Made by a program: the position numbers and the translations under genes. The notes beneath the pieces are model-generated. The model was not told where the DNA came from, ran no database searches, and was given only the letters and a program-made list of their open reading frames with translations. From positions 3,224,001-3,288,000 of the forward strand of contig NZ_CP049862.1 of NCBI RefSeq assembly GCF_011300875.1: 64,000 nucleotides of DNA, read 5' to 3'. The DNA comes from Sanguibacter sp. HDW7 (GTDB lineage: Bacteria; Actinomycetota; Actinomycetes; Actinomycetales; Cellulomonadaceae). The number at the start of each line of letters is the position of its first letter. Positions within the stretch are counted from its first letter, which is position 1. Positions 1 through 8,034 of this stretch are shown here, piece by piece.

Positions 1-510
1 GACGTGGAGGTTCGCGAAGCGTCCCGAGAGCAGCCAGCCGAAGAGCGCGACCGCGAGCGCAACCATGACGCCGATCTGCAGGAGCAGCTGCGGGACGCCG
101 CTCAGCGCGGTGAGGCCCGCGACGCCGAGGAAGTAGACGCCCGCGGTCTGCACCGTGACGTAGAGGGCCTCGAAGCCGAGGATCGCGGGCGTGACGATGC
201 GGTTGCCCGTCACCGTCTGGAACGCGACGGTCGCGAGGCCCTGGCAGAACGCGACGACGGCGATGACGACGATGCTCGTCGCACGCCGCTGCGCGACGAG
301 CCAGTAGCCCGCGCTGCCGGGGCGGCCCGGGTTGTCGAGCAGCAGGTAGGCGGCGACGAGGCCGAGGGCCACGAGGACGAGGCCGACGACGAGCAGCGCG
401 TAGCGTCGGGCGTCGCGCGGCGTCGCGAACGCACCCGAGCGGCGCGGCGTCGGGCGCTCGGGCGTCAGCGCCGACGCGGCCTCCGCGGGGGCCAGAAGGG
501 TGTCAGCCAC
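1..510 (-). CDS. FecCD-family iron-siderophore ABC permease (partial)
   Basis: This reading frame runs off the left window edge. From the GTG at 510 it encodes 170 residues beginning MADTLLAP. A cytoplasmic N-terminus of about 35 residues is followed by hydrophobic segments and by VTGNRIVTPAILGFEALYV, which resembles the conserved first-half motif of FecCD permeases. It would form the membrane channel with the permease encoded just upstream. The start overlaps that gene's stop by 8 bases (503-510), and GGGAGG lies just 5' of the GTG, so the two are translationally coupled. The C-terminal half and any ATPase gene lie outside the window. Confidence 0.85.
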   Translation of the reverse strand, partial: MADTLLAPAEAASALTPERPTPRRSGAFATPRDARRYALLVVGLVLVALGLVAAYLLLDNPGRPGSAGYWLVAQRRATSIVVIAVVAFCQGLATVAFQTVTGNRIVTPAILGFEALYVTVQTAGVYFLGVAGLTALSGVPQLLLQIGVMVALAVALFGWLLSGRFANLHV

Positions 511-1507
511 GTCGCCTCCCGCGGACGAGCATCGTGATGAAGACGACCGAGCCGACCACGCCGAGGACGAGCGACACGGGTACCTCGAACGGCGCGATGA
601 CGACGCGCCCCACGAGGTCGCACGCCGCGACGAGCCCGACGCCGAGGACGACGACCCACGGCAGGTTCGAGCGCAGGTCGTCGCCGCGCCGCAGCGCGAC
701 GACGTTCGGCACGACGAGGCCGACGAACGGCAGGTTGCCGACGACGACCGCGACGACCCCCGTCGCGACGGCGACGAGCCCCGCGCCGAGCATGACCACC
801 CGGTCGTGGTTGAGGCCGACGTTCGTCGCGACGTCCCGGCCGAGGCCCGCGACAGTGAACCGGTCCGCGGCGACGACGATCGCGACGAGCACGAGCAGCA
901 CGACCCACAGCGGCTCGTACTGCCCGCGGAACACCGACGTGAACGAGCCCGCGAACCACACCGAGACGTACTGCAGCGAGTTCGTCGCGAGCGCGAGGTA
1001 GCTCGAGACCGCGCCGACGACGGCGCCGAGCATGATGCCGACGACGGGCACGACGAGCGAGCTCGTCAGCGTGATCCGCCGCAGCACGAGGAAGAAGAGC
1101 ATCGTGCCGATGAACGACGCGCCGATCGCGACGCCCATGCGCGCCATGATCGACGCCGTCGGCGCGAGCACCGTCACCGCGAGCAGGCCGAGGCCCGCCC
1201 ACTCGGTCGTGCCCGTCGTCGTGGGCTCGACGAAGCGGTTCTGCGTGAGCATCTGCATGACGAGGCCCGAGACCGCCATCGCCGCGCCGGCGAGGACGAG
1301 CGCGACCGTGCGGGGCACGCGCGTCACGGCGAACATCCACGCTCCGTCGTCGGCCCCCACGACGTCGTACTGACCCGTGAACAACGAGGCGACGAGCAGC
1401 CCGACGACACCGAGCGTGGCGAGGAGGAGCCACGGCACGCCGCGACGCCGGCGCGCGGTCTGCGCGTCGGCGTCGGGCGTACCCGCGGGGCGGGACGTCG
1501 TCGTCAT
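503..1507 (-). CDS. FecCD-family iron-siderophore ABC permease
   Basis: Encodes about 334 residues, a normal length for FecCD permeases, with roughly nine or ten hydrophobic segments. Family motifs visible include RVPRTVALVLAGAAMAVSG, then MQMLTQNRFVEPTTTG, and near the C-terminus GNLPFVGLVVPNVV. It is the second half of a heterodimeric inner-membrane channel for ferric siderophores. I chose the second of two adjacent ATGs (1507) because GGAG lies five bases upstream. A GTG at 1549 would add 14 Pro/Gly/Arg-rich residues and lacks a ribosome site. It lies 49 bases downstream of the binding-protein gene, in the same operon, under the IdeR-type box near 2609. Confidence 0.9.
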   Translation of the reverse strand: MTTTSRPAGTPDADAQTARRRRGVPWLLLATLGVVGLLVASLFTGQYDVVGADDGAWMFAVTRVPRTVALVLAGAAMAVSGLVMQMLTQNRFVEPTTTGTTEWAGLGLLAVTVLAPTASIMARMGVAIGASFIGTMLFFLVLRRITLTSSLVVPVVGIMLGAVVGAVSSYLALATNSLQYVSVWFAGSFTSVFRGQYEPLWVVLLVLVAIVVAADRFTVAGLGRDVATNVGLNHDRVVMLGAGLVAVATGVVAVVVGNLPFVGLVVPNVVALRRGDDLRSNLPWVVVLGVGLVAACDLVGRVVIAPFEVPVSLVLGVVGSVVFITMLVRGRRRG

Positions 1508-1556
1508 CATTGCTCCGGGCGGCGGGCGGCCCGCAGGGCCACGCGCCACCGAGGGA

Positions 1557-2543
1557 TCAGGCCGCTGCCTCGAAGGCGGCGGCGAGGGTGTCGAGGAACT
1601 CGATGTACGTCTGGATGCCCTCGTTCGTGTACGTGTCCGTCGGCATGAAGACGAGCTGCTTCTTCGTCACGGCCGAGACCTTCGAGAGCGGCTCGGCGGC
1701 CGCGAGGACGTTCGCAGCCGGCTTGTACGCCGGGTCGTCCGCCGCGACGGCCGCGTCGCGGTCCATGACGAGGATCCACTCGGGGTTCGACTGCGCGATC
1801 GCCTCGACGGAGATGTCGTCGCCCTGGTGGTCGTCGGACGCACCCTCGATCTCGAGCGCGGGCGTGAGGCCGAGCAGGCCGAAGAGCGGGCCGAGCGTGC
1901 GGCCGACCTCAGGGGCGATGTAGCCGATCTCGCCGCCCGACGTCGTCACGGCCATGACCTTCTGCGACGGGTCGTACGCGGCCCTGACGCGCGCGACGGC
2001 GGCGTCGAGGTCGGCGGCGAGCTTCGTCGCCTCGGCCTGCTTGCCGAAGATCTCGCCGAGGACGGTGACCTGGCGCTTGAGCTCGGCGTCGAAGGGCTGG
2101 CCGTCGCGCGGGTCGAGGTTGACGATCGTCGCGCCGGGCGCGAGGTCGGCGATGGCCTTCTCGTGCTGCGTGAAGCGCTGACCGTTGACGACGAGCTGAG
2201 GCTCGGCGGCGACGAGGGCCTCGAGGTCGGGCTCGCCGTGGCTGCCCAGGTCGATGATCTTGTCGTTCGTCTTGTAGCCGATCGTCGTCGGCATGAGCGT
2301 GCGGGACGCGGCGGTGAGCTCGACGCCCCAGGCCTCGAGGGTCTCGAACGTGCGGTTGTCGGTCGCGACGACGGACGTGAGCGGGAGCTTCACCGTCTTG
2401 GAACCGGTGTTGTCCTCGATCGTCACGGTCTTCGCGTCGCCGGCGGACGTGGGAGCGCCTGCCTCGGTGTCGGCGGCGCAGCCCGTGAGCGCGAGCGCGG
2501 TGGCGGCGACGAGCGCGGTGAGCGCGGGTCGGACGCGGATCAT
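1557..2543 (-). CDS. Siderophore-binding lipoprotein of ABC importer (FatB/YclQ-like)
   Basis: Encodes 328 residues. The N-terminus has a short basic segment, a hydrophobic stretch and the lipobox LTGC at residues 19-22, so it should be lipid-anchored outside the membrane. The body fits the periplasmic-binding TroA-like fold: VVATDNRTFETLEAWGVE near residue 60, DLGSHGEPDLEALVAAEPQLVV near 105, and a C-terminal helix. The resemblance is to FatB/YclQ-type proteins that bind catecholate siderophores, though the ligand cannot be assigned. GAGGAG precedes the ATG. It is the first gene of the iron-uptake operon with the two permeases downstream. Confidence 0.9.
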   Translation of the reverse strand: MIRVRPALTALVAATALALTGCAADTEAGAPTSAGDAKTVTIEDNTGSKTVKLPLTSVVATDNRTFETLEAWGVELTAASRTLMPTTIGYKTNDKIIDLGSHGEPDLEALVAAEPQLVVNGQRFTQHEKAIADLAPGATIVNLDPRDGQPFDAELKRQVTVLGEIFGKQAEATKLAADLDAAVARVRAAYDPSQKVMAVTTSGGEIGYIAPEVGRTLGPLFGLLGLTPALEIEGASDDHQGDDISVEAIAQSNPEWILVMDRDAAVAADDPAYKPAANVLAAAEPLSKVSAVTKKQLVFMPTDTYTNEGIQTYIEFLDTLAAAFEAAA

Positions 2544-2599
2544 GTGGTTCTCCTCGGTCGATGCATGCAGGGCGCGTGCGCTGCGATGGAGCCATCTTC

Positions 2600-2618
2600 T
2601 CAGGTAAGGCTCACCTCA
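2600..2618. promoter_or_regulatory. DtxR/IdeR-type iron box
   Basis: The 19-mer TCAGGTAAGGCTCACCTCA matches 15 of 19 positions of the actinobacterial IdeR/DtxR consensus TTAGGTTAGGCTAACCTAA. It lies 57 bases upstream of the siderophore-binding lipoprotein gene. A possible minus-strand -35 (TTGTGA) overlaps its edge. Iron-loaded IdeR would be expected to repress the importer here. Confidence 0.8.
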
Positions 2619-2797
2619 CAACATTTACGTGACGTGACACTAACCATATTCACAACCCGTCCGCCAGTCGGATGACGCCGAGTCACCAACCGAGACACCC
2701 AAGGCCCGTCGAACCTCTCACCAGCGCCCACTCCACTCTTCCCTCGCACTGCTCCGCTATCGACCGCGCGCCCTCCCGAACCACCCCACCCCTCCTC
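2619..2797. other. Intergenic stretch without recognised features
   Basis: Between the iron operon promoter and the first palindrome there is no open frame with a ribosome site and no clear hairpin. A lone fragment CGCTATCGA near 2754-2762 resembles one arm of the palindromes that follow. Confidence 0.5.
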
Positions 2798-2848
2798 GTT
2801 CCGATAGCCGATCGAGCCACTTGACGCGCCCGGATCGGCTATCGGAAC
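2798..2848. repeat. Palindromic element, family B copy 1
   Basis: Perfect 16-bp inverted arms: GTTCCGATAGCCGATC at 2798-2813 and its complement at 2833-2848, with a 19-base spacer. The core CGATAGCCGATC recurs in the neighbouring copy and at 43594-43648. It lies between divergent genes (siderophore-binding protein and rsgA), so it is not placed as a terminator. Confidence 0.75.
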
Positions 2849-2873
2849 ACCGGCGCTGCGCGGGGTGGGCGCT

Positions 2874-2916
2874 CGATAGTCGATCCGTACTGCACCTGTG
2901 TGCGGATCCGCTATCG
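2874..2916. repeat. Palindromic element, family B copy 2 (degenerate)
   Basis: Arms CGATAGTCGATCCG (2874-2887) and CGGATCCGCTATCG (2903-2916) pair at 12 of 14 positions across a 15-base loop. It is 25 bases from copy 1 and shares its core. Confidence 0.6.
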
Positions 2917-3022
2917 ATGAAGCGTTGGCGCGCAGGGACGGCGCGAAAAGGCGTTGCCCTCATGCCCGACGCCGCGACAAGGTCGACGGGACGGGGCCGT
3001 CCGGTCCCGCACAGGAGGACAC

Positions 3023-4045
3023 ATGCTCGAAGACCTCGGCTGGGACGACGCTCGCGCCACCGCGTGGGACGCCGACCCGCTCTCGCTCAGCGGCGCGCAG
3101 CCCGGCCGCGTCGTGCGCGCCGAACGCACCGCCGCGCGCGTCGCGCTCGCCGACGACGTCGTCACCGTTCCCGTCTCGGGGCTCGCCGTCGGCGACTGGG
3201 TCGCGACCGACGGCGCGACATGGGCGAGCGTCCTGCCGCGCCGCACGACGCTCGCCCGGCAGGCCGCCGGCACGACGTCCGACGAGCAGGTGCTCGCCGC
3301 GAACGTCGACGCCGTGATCGTCGTCGAGCCCGCCGACCCCGAGCCGAACGTCCGCCGCGTCGAGCGTATGCTCACGCTCGCCTGGTCGAGCGGCGCCGCG
3401 CCCGTCGTCGTCCTCACGAAGAACGACCTCGCGACGCGCGACCTCGTGCCCGACGTCGCCGCCGTCGCGCTCGGCGTCGACGTCGTCGCGACGAGCTCGC
3501 TCACGGGCGAGAACCTCGATGCCGTCCGACGCCTGCTCGGGCCGGGCCGCACGTTCGTGCTGGTCGGGCCGTCGGGCGCGGGCAAGTCGAGCCTCGTCAA
3601 CGCGCTCGCCGGACGCGAGGTCCTCGCGACGGGCGACGTTCGCGGCGACGGGCGGGGCCGTCACACCACGACGCACCGGGAGCTCGTCGTCGTCGAGGAC
3701 CTCGGCTGCCTCGTCGACACGCCCGGCGTCCGCGAGGTCGCGATGACGGGCGACGCCGACGGGCTCGAAGCTGCGTTCGCCGACGTCGTAGAGCTCGCCG
3801 CGACATGCCGCTTCGCCGACTGCGAGCACCGCACGGAGCCCGGCTGCTCGATCAACGCCGCGATCGACGACGGCACGCTCGACGCCGCGCGCCTCGGCGC
3901 GTTCCAGAAGCTCGAGCGCGAGATCGCCTACCAGGCGCGACGCCGCGGCGAGGTCGCGGCGTACACAGCGCGGACGGAGCGCCGTGCGCGCGTCGCCCGC
4001 ATCCGCGAGGCGATGGCGGTCAAGGGCCGCCCCCGCGGCCTCTGA
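3023..4045 (+). CDS. rsgA: Ribosome small-subunit-dependent GTPase A
   Basis: Encodes 340 residues. The circularly permuted GTPase order is visible: TKND (G4) near residue 133, then the P-loop GPSGAGKSS near 185, the switch region with HTTTHRE, and DTPG (G3) near 231. An N-terminal OB-type region precedes it. A C-terminal zinc site reads CRFADCEHRTEPGC. RsgA checks late 30S subunit maturation and releases RbfA. The start at 3023 is set by AGGAGG seven bases upstream; an in-frame ATG at 2954 has none. It appears monocistronic. Confidence 0.97.
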   Translation: MLEDLGWDDARATAWDADPLSLSGAQPGRVVRAERTAARVALADDVVTVPVSGLAVGDWVATDGATWASVLPRRTTLARQAAGTTSDEQVLAANVDAVIVVEPADPEPNVRRVERMLTLAWSSGAAPVVVLTKNDLATRDLVPDVAAVALGVDVVATSSLTGENLDAVRRLLGPGRTFVLVGPSGAGKSSLVNALAGREVLATGDVRGDGRGRHTTTHRELVVVEDLGCLVDTPGVREVAMTGDADGLEAAFADVVELAATCRFADCEHRTEPGCSINAAIDDGTLDAARLGAFQKLEREIAYQARRRGEVAAYTARTERRARVARIREAMAVKGRPRGL

Positions 4046-4171
4046 CCCTCCGCGTCTCTCCGACGGCTTGACGGCGGGCGACGGCGCCTCTGGCGACGTC
4101 GGCGAGGCACGGCCGCGCGCCGTGGGTCCTGACGTAGCGTCGGGGAACACCCCGCGTCGAAGGAGACCACC

Positions 4172-5254
4172 GTGCCCGCACCCGTCCGCCTCGCGATCGT
4201 CGGCTCCGGCTGGCGTGCCGAGTTCTTCGCCCGCCTCGCCCGCGCACTGCCCGAGAGCTTCGAGCTCGTCGGCGTGACGAGCCGTCGGCCGGAGAGCGTC
4301 GAGCGCGTCGCAACTGCGTGGGGGACGCAGGGCTACGCGACCGTCGCCGACCTCCTCGCCGGAGCATCGCCGCAGGTCACCGTCGTGTCGACGCCGTGGC
4401 CCGTGACGCCGGTCGCGACGGCTGAGGTCGCCCGGGCGGGTGGCGTCGCCCTCGCCGAGACCCCGCCCGCCCCGGACCTCGACGGCCTCCACACCTTGTG
4501 GGAGGAGGTCGGGGCGACCGGCCGCGTGCACGTCGCCGAGCAGTACCTCTCCCTGCCCATGCACGCCGCGCGCCTCGCCGTCGTCGAGCGCGGGCTCGTC
4601 GGCGAGCCGCAGTCCGTCCACGTGTCCTCGACGCACGGGTACCACGCCGTCGCGATGATCCGCGGGCTGCTCGGCGCGGCCGACGACCACGGCCCCGTCA
4701 CCGTCCGTGCGCACCGCTTCGGCGGGCGAATCGTCCAGCCGCTCACGCGCGACGGCTGGAGCGACGACGACTCGGTGCACGACGCGGGCACGGTCCTCGC
4801 GACGCTCGACCTCGACGGCCGCCACGGCCTCTACGACTTCACCGACAACCAGTGGCACAACCAGCTCCGCTCGCGCCGCGTCCTCGTGCGCGGCACGCAC
4901 GGCGAGATCTCGAACGACGACGTGCTGCGGCTCTCGGGCCCGCGGCAGGTGACGACGACGACGCTGCGGCGCCGTCAGCTCGGCTACGACCTCGACCTCG
5001 ACGGGTACGACACCGACCACGTGTCGCTCGGCGGCGAGGTGCTGTGGAGCAACCCGTTCATCGGGAAGCGCTTCATGGACGAGGAGATCGCGATCGCGAC
5101 CCTCATGCTCGGCGCGGCCGACCTCGCGCGCGACGAGGGGCCGGGGCCCTACCCGCTCGCACGGGCGTGCCACGACCACGCCGTGTCGCTCGCGATCGAT
5201 GAGGCGGTCGAGACCGACCGGCCCGTCACCGTCGCCCGCCAGCCCTGGTCCTGA
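4172..5254 (+). CDS. Gfo/Idh/MocA-family oxidoreductase
   Basis: Encodes 360 residues. The N-terminal Rossmann fold is clear: RLAIVGSGWRAEFF at residues 6-19 is the dinucleotide loop, followed by VGVTSRRPE and VVSTPWPVTP. The usual catalytic EKP motif appears instead as ETPPAP near residue 95, so the lysine is replaced. The C-terminal half has the alpha/beta domain typical of the family. Substrate is unknown; sugar or inositol dehydrogenation is the family norm. The GTG start has AAGGAG six bases upstream. No operon partner is seen: rsgA ends 126 bases upstream and the next gene converges. Confidence 0.8.
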   Translation: MPAPVRLAIVGSGWRAEFFARLARALPESFELVGVTSRRPESVERVATAWGTQGYATVADLLAGASPQVTVVSTPWPVTPVATAEVARAGGVALAETPPAPDLDGLHTLWEEVGATGRVHVAEQYLSLPMHAARLAVVERGLVGEPQSVHVSSTHGYHAVAMIRGLLGAADDHGPVTVRAHRFGGRIVQPLTRDGWSDDDSVHDAGTVLATLDLDGRHGLYDFTDNQWHNQLRSRRVLVRGTHGEISNDDVLRLSGPRQVTTTTLRRRQLGYDLDLDGYDTDHVSLGGEVLWSNPFIGKRFMDEEIAIATLMLGAADLARDEGPGPYPLARACHDHAVSLAIDEAVETDRPVTVARQPWS

Positions 5255-5296
5255 CCCCTTCCCGTCGCTCCTGCCCCACCCGACCCGCCGCCTCCC

Positions 5297-5345
5297 ACGG
5301 ATTGACGGGTTCCCCCCATCGGATGGGAGCAACCCGTCAATCCGT
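5297..5345. repeat. Palindromic element, family A copy 1
   Basis: Perfect 15-bp arms, ACGGATTGACGGGTT (5297-5311) and its complement (5331-5345), with an inner CCCATC/GATGGG stem. It lies between two convergent genes and could terminate both, but related copies sit in non-terminator positions. Confidence 0.8.
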
Positions 5346-5369
5346 CGAGGAGGACGGCGACCGAGCCGG

Positions 5370-7019
5370 TCAGCGGGAGTAGTAAGCCTTGCCCGGCTGC
5401 GGGGAGCCCAGGAGGTCGGTCACCGTGACGAGCGTGTAGCCCTTTGCCCGGAGCCCCTTGATGATCTGCGGCACGGCGTCGACCGTCGAGGAATGGATGT
5501 CGTGCATGAGCACGATCGACCCGCGCTTCGCCGCTGTCGCGGCCTTCACGGTGCTCGGCGTCGAGCGTGTCTTCCAGTCGAGCGTGTCGATGTTCCAGAG
5601 GATCACCGCCTCGCCTGCCTTCTTCGCGGCGGCTCGAACGGTGTCATTCGTCGCGCCGTACGGCGGCCGCACGAGCGTCGGCCGCCTGCCCGTGGCCTTC
5701 TCGATCGCGTCGGCTGTGCGAGTGAGCTGGAGGCGCACGTCGGTCGCGGACAGGGTCGTGAGGTCGCGGTGGTCCCACGTGTGCGACGCGAGATCGTGCC
5801 CCTCGGCGACGATGCGCCGGGCGACCTTCGGGTAGGTCTCGACGCGCTGGCCGAGCGCGAAGAACGTCGCTGGAGCCTTGGCCCGGCGCAGCTCGTCGAG
5901 CAGGCGCGCGGTGTACGGGCCGGGACCGTCGTCGAAGGTCAGCGCGATGCACTTCGCCTTCGCACAGTCGACGCGCTTGGCCGGACGCGGCTTGCTCGTG
6001 GGCTTCGTGGACGGCTTGGCCGACGGCTCCGCGGAGGGAGTGCTGGTCGCCGTGCCCGTCGGCTCGGCCGACGGTGCGCCAGTGGGTCCTTCGGTGGGCG
6101 TCGTGGTGGGCTCGTCGGTGGGTCCAGTCGTCGGGGTGCTGGTCGGCTCGGGGGTCGTCGGGACGTCCGTCGGCGTCGGCATGGCGACGGGACCGAGCGC
6201 GACCGGGTGGAGCGTCGCCGCGCGGGCCGCGACGCCACGGTCGGTGAGCAGGCTCGTCGTCGCGTCGGGGGCGATGGCGAGGGTGACGCGTCCGACGTAG
6301 CACGCGGTGATCTCGCACTCGTCGTAGCCGACGACGAGCGAACCGTCGTCGGCGAACGCGACGAGCGGTGCGGACACTGCCGAGACCGTCGCACCTGCAA
6401 GCTCTGGACGCGTCGCGACTGCGGCCGCGAGCGCGACGTCGGTCCGGGCGACGTCGAGCAGGGTGCTCGGGGAGAGCACCGTGCCTGCGGTCGGGTCGAA
6501 CCAGAAGGTCTTCCAGGACTCGGCTGCGGAGCCGCCGGCGTTGAGGAACTCGTCGATGACGATCCCGATCGCGTCCGGGGCGGAGCCGAGCACGTGCCAG
6601 CCGACGTTGAGCTCCGGGACGGCGATCGACTCCGGGCCCGTCGCGGGGTAGTCACGCTCGAAGTCGGCGACGCGTCCGGTGACGTACGTCGCGAGCGTCG
6701 TGTCGATCGTGGGACGGCCGACCTGCGGCCACTGCGCGAAGACTCGCCGGGCGTTGTCGGTGTGGGTGCCCACGCTCAGGGGCATTCCCGCGAGCAGCTC
6801 GGGGTCGAGCAGGGCGGGCACCGTCCCGGTGGCGTCGAGCTCGTCCGGGAAGGGCGAGGTCGTCGGGGCGGGGCTCGTCGTCGACGGCGGTAGGGGCGAG
6901 ATCGTCGGGGCGGGCGAGGGCGTCGTCGTGCCCGCGGGCTCGACCGGACCCGGCGTGCAGGCGCCGAGCGCGAACGCTGCAGCAAGCAGCGCGACGGTGG
7001 TCGTGCGGACGCGGTTCAC
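5370..7019 (-). CDS. Lipoprotein polysaccharide deacetylase (NodB domain)
   Basis: Encodes 549 residues. A signal peptide ends in the lipobox LGAC (18-21). Residues about 60-270 form an extracellular domain recalling the DUF4163/DUF3298 region found before NodB domains in PdaC-type enzymes. A linker rich in T, P, E and S (about 285-345) follows. The C-terminal NodB domain keeps its motifs: TFDDGP, SHTWDHRD (metal-binding DxxH and HxxxH residues), RPPYG, NIDTLDW and LMHDIH. It should deacetylate a wall or surface glycan, perhaps peptidoglycan. The GTG start follows GGGGGAG. A single-gene unit. Confidence 0.9.
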   Translation of the reverse strand: MNRVRTTTVALLAAAFALGACTPGPVEPAGTTTPSPAPTISPLPPSTTSPAPTTSPFPDELDATGTVPALLDPELLAGMPLSVGTHTDNARRVFAQWPQVGRPTIDTTLATYVTGRVADFERDYPATGPESIAVPELNVGWHVLGSAPDAIGIVIDEFLNAGGSAAESWKTFWFDPTAGTVLSPSTLLDVARTDVALAAAVATRPELAGATVSAVSAPLVAFADDGSLVVGYDECEITACYVGRVTLAIAPDATTSLLTDRGVAARAATLHPVALGPVAMPTPTDVPTTPEPTSTPTTGPTDEPTTTPTEGPTGAPSAEPTGTATSTPSAEPSAKPSTKPTSKPRPAKRVDCAKAKCIALTFDDGPGPYTARLLDELRRAKAPATFFALGQRVETYPKVARRIVAEGHDLASHTWDHRDLTTLSATDVRLQLTRTADAIEKATGRRPTLVRPPYGATNDTVRAAAKKAGEAVILWNIDTLDWKTRSTPSTVKAATAAKRGSIVLMHDIHSSTVDAVPQIIKGLRAKGYTLVTVTDLLGSPQPGKAYYSR

Positions 7020-7147
7020 TGTGGCTCCCCCTCGTTCGGACCCGCAGGTGCGGGCCCGAGCCCCACGCTAACGAGACGTCGCGGGTCACCACATCCACCA
7101 AAGGTAGGACGTCTGGTCAGGTTCTCGTCACGGGCGCCCGGGTCGCG

Positions 7148-7819
7148 TCACCCCTGCCGGCTGACCATCTCCGAGACCCACAGCGGCACGTACGGGCTGA
7201 CACAGCCGGGAGGCGTGGGGTAGTCCTTGAGGACCTCGAGCCGCTCACCGATCGCGAGAACACGCTCCCTCAGCACAGGGTGGTGGATGCCGATCGTGCC
7301 GAGGCACCAGTTCATCGCCCACTGCAGCCGCTCGGGCGCGTCCTTCATGCGCACCGTGATCTCGTCGAGGAGGCCCGGCAGGTCGAGGTCGTCGGCCTTC
7401 TTCGGCACGAGGTCGCTCGTGAGCGCCCAGCCCGCGGACTCGACCCACGGGTCGGAGTCGCCCTTCCACCGGACGCGCAGCGCCTCGACGTGCGGGCTCT
7501 TGCGCACGACGTAGCCGACGAGCCAGTCCTGCTGCTTGGGCGTGCGCGCCTCGCGGAGCATCGTGTCGAGCTCGTCGGCAGTGAGGTCCTTGGACTTGAG
7601 GATGAGCAGCGCGAGCAGGCGCGCGTCGCCGTCGCCCGTCGCCCACAGCTCACGCGCGAGCGGCGTCTGTGTGGTCCCGAGACGCTTGGCGACGCCGCGC
7701 AGTTTGGTGAGGTTGACCGAGTGGTCGTCGCCGTGACGCTCGTTCACCGCACGCACCTTGGGGTCGTGCAGGGCGGCGAGCTCCGCCAGGGCGTCGTCGC
7801 GCGTCATGGTCTCAGGCAT
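7148..7819 (-). CDS. AlkD-like DNA alkylation repair protein
   Basis: Encodes 223 residues, almost entirely helical, matching the HEAT-like DNA alkylation repair family: NLTKLRGVAKRLGT near residue 30, LARELWATGDGDARLLA near 50, then repeated helical pairs with WVESAGWALTSD and WAMNWCLGTIGIH. Family members such as AlkC/AlkD excise N3/N7-alkylated purines, but this subgroup is divergent and glycosylase activity is not assured. The start at 7819 has GGAGG eight bases upstream; the frame stays open for 36 more codons without a ribosome site. Confidence 0.75.
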   Translation of the reverse strand: MPETMTRDDALAELAALHDPKVRAVNERHGDDHSVNLTKLRGVAKRLGTTQTPLARELWATGDGDARLLALLILKSKDLTADELDTMLREARTPKQQDWLVGYVVRKSPHVEALRVRWKGDSDPWVESAGWALTSDLVPKKADDLDLPGLLDEITVRMKDAPERLQWAMNWCLGTIGIHHPVLRERVLAIGERLEVLKDYPTPPGCVSPYVPLWVSEMVSRQG

Positions 7820-8034
7820 GGGTGGTCCTCCGTCGTTCAGCCGTTGTCGGCAGCGTACGACGAGCCTCCGACATCGTGACCCCGCCGCACGGTCCCGCCC
7901 CCGCGCCCCGTCGGACCACCGGAGCACCCGGGACTCGCGGCCTGGATCCTCCCCGCCCCACCTCTCGCCCGACCGCCCCCACCGGCAGTAACGTCATCCC
8001 GACCCCCGCAGGGGACCCTCGACGAGGAGGACGC

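Noticed and set aside
4058-4100. A fifth family A palindrome at GACGGCTTGACGGC
   Set aside because: Only the left arm resembles the family and no complementary right arm is present at the proper distance; at most a remnant.
2960-5332. A 790-codon minus-strand frame opposite rsgA and the Gfo/Idh gene
   Set aside because: Composition is Arg/Ala/Asp-rich without domains; the plus-strand proteins are unmistakable.
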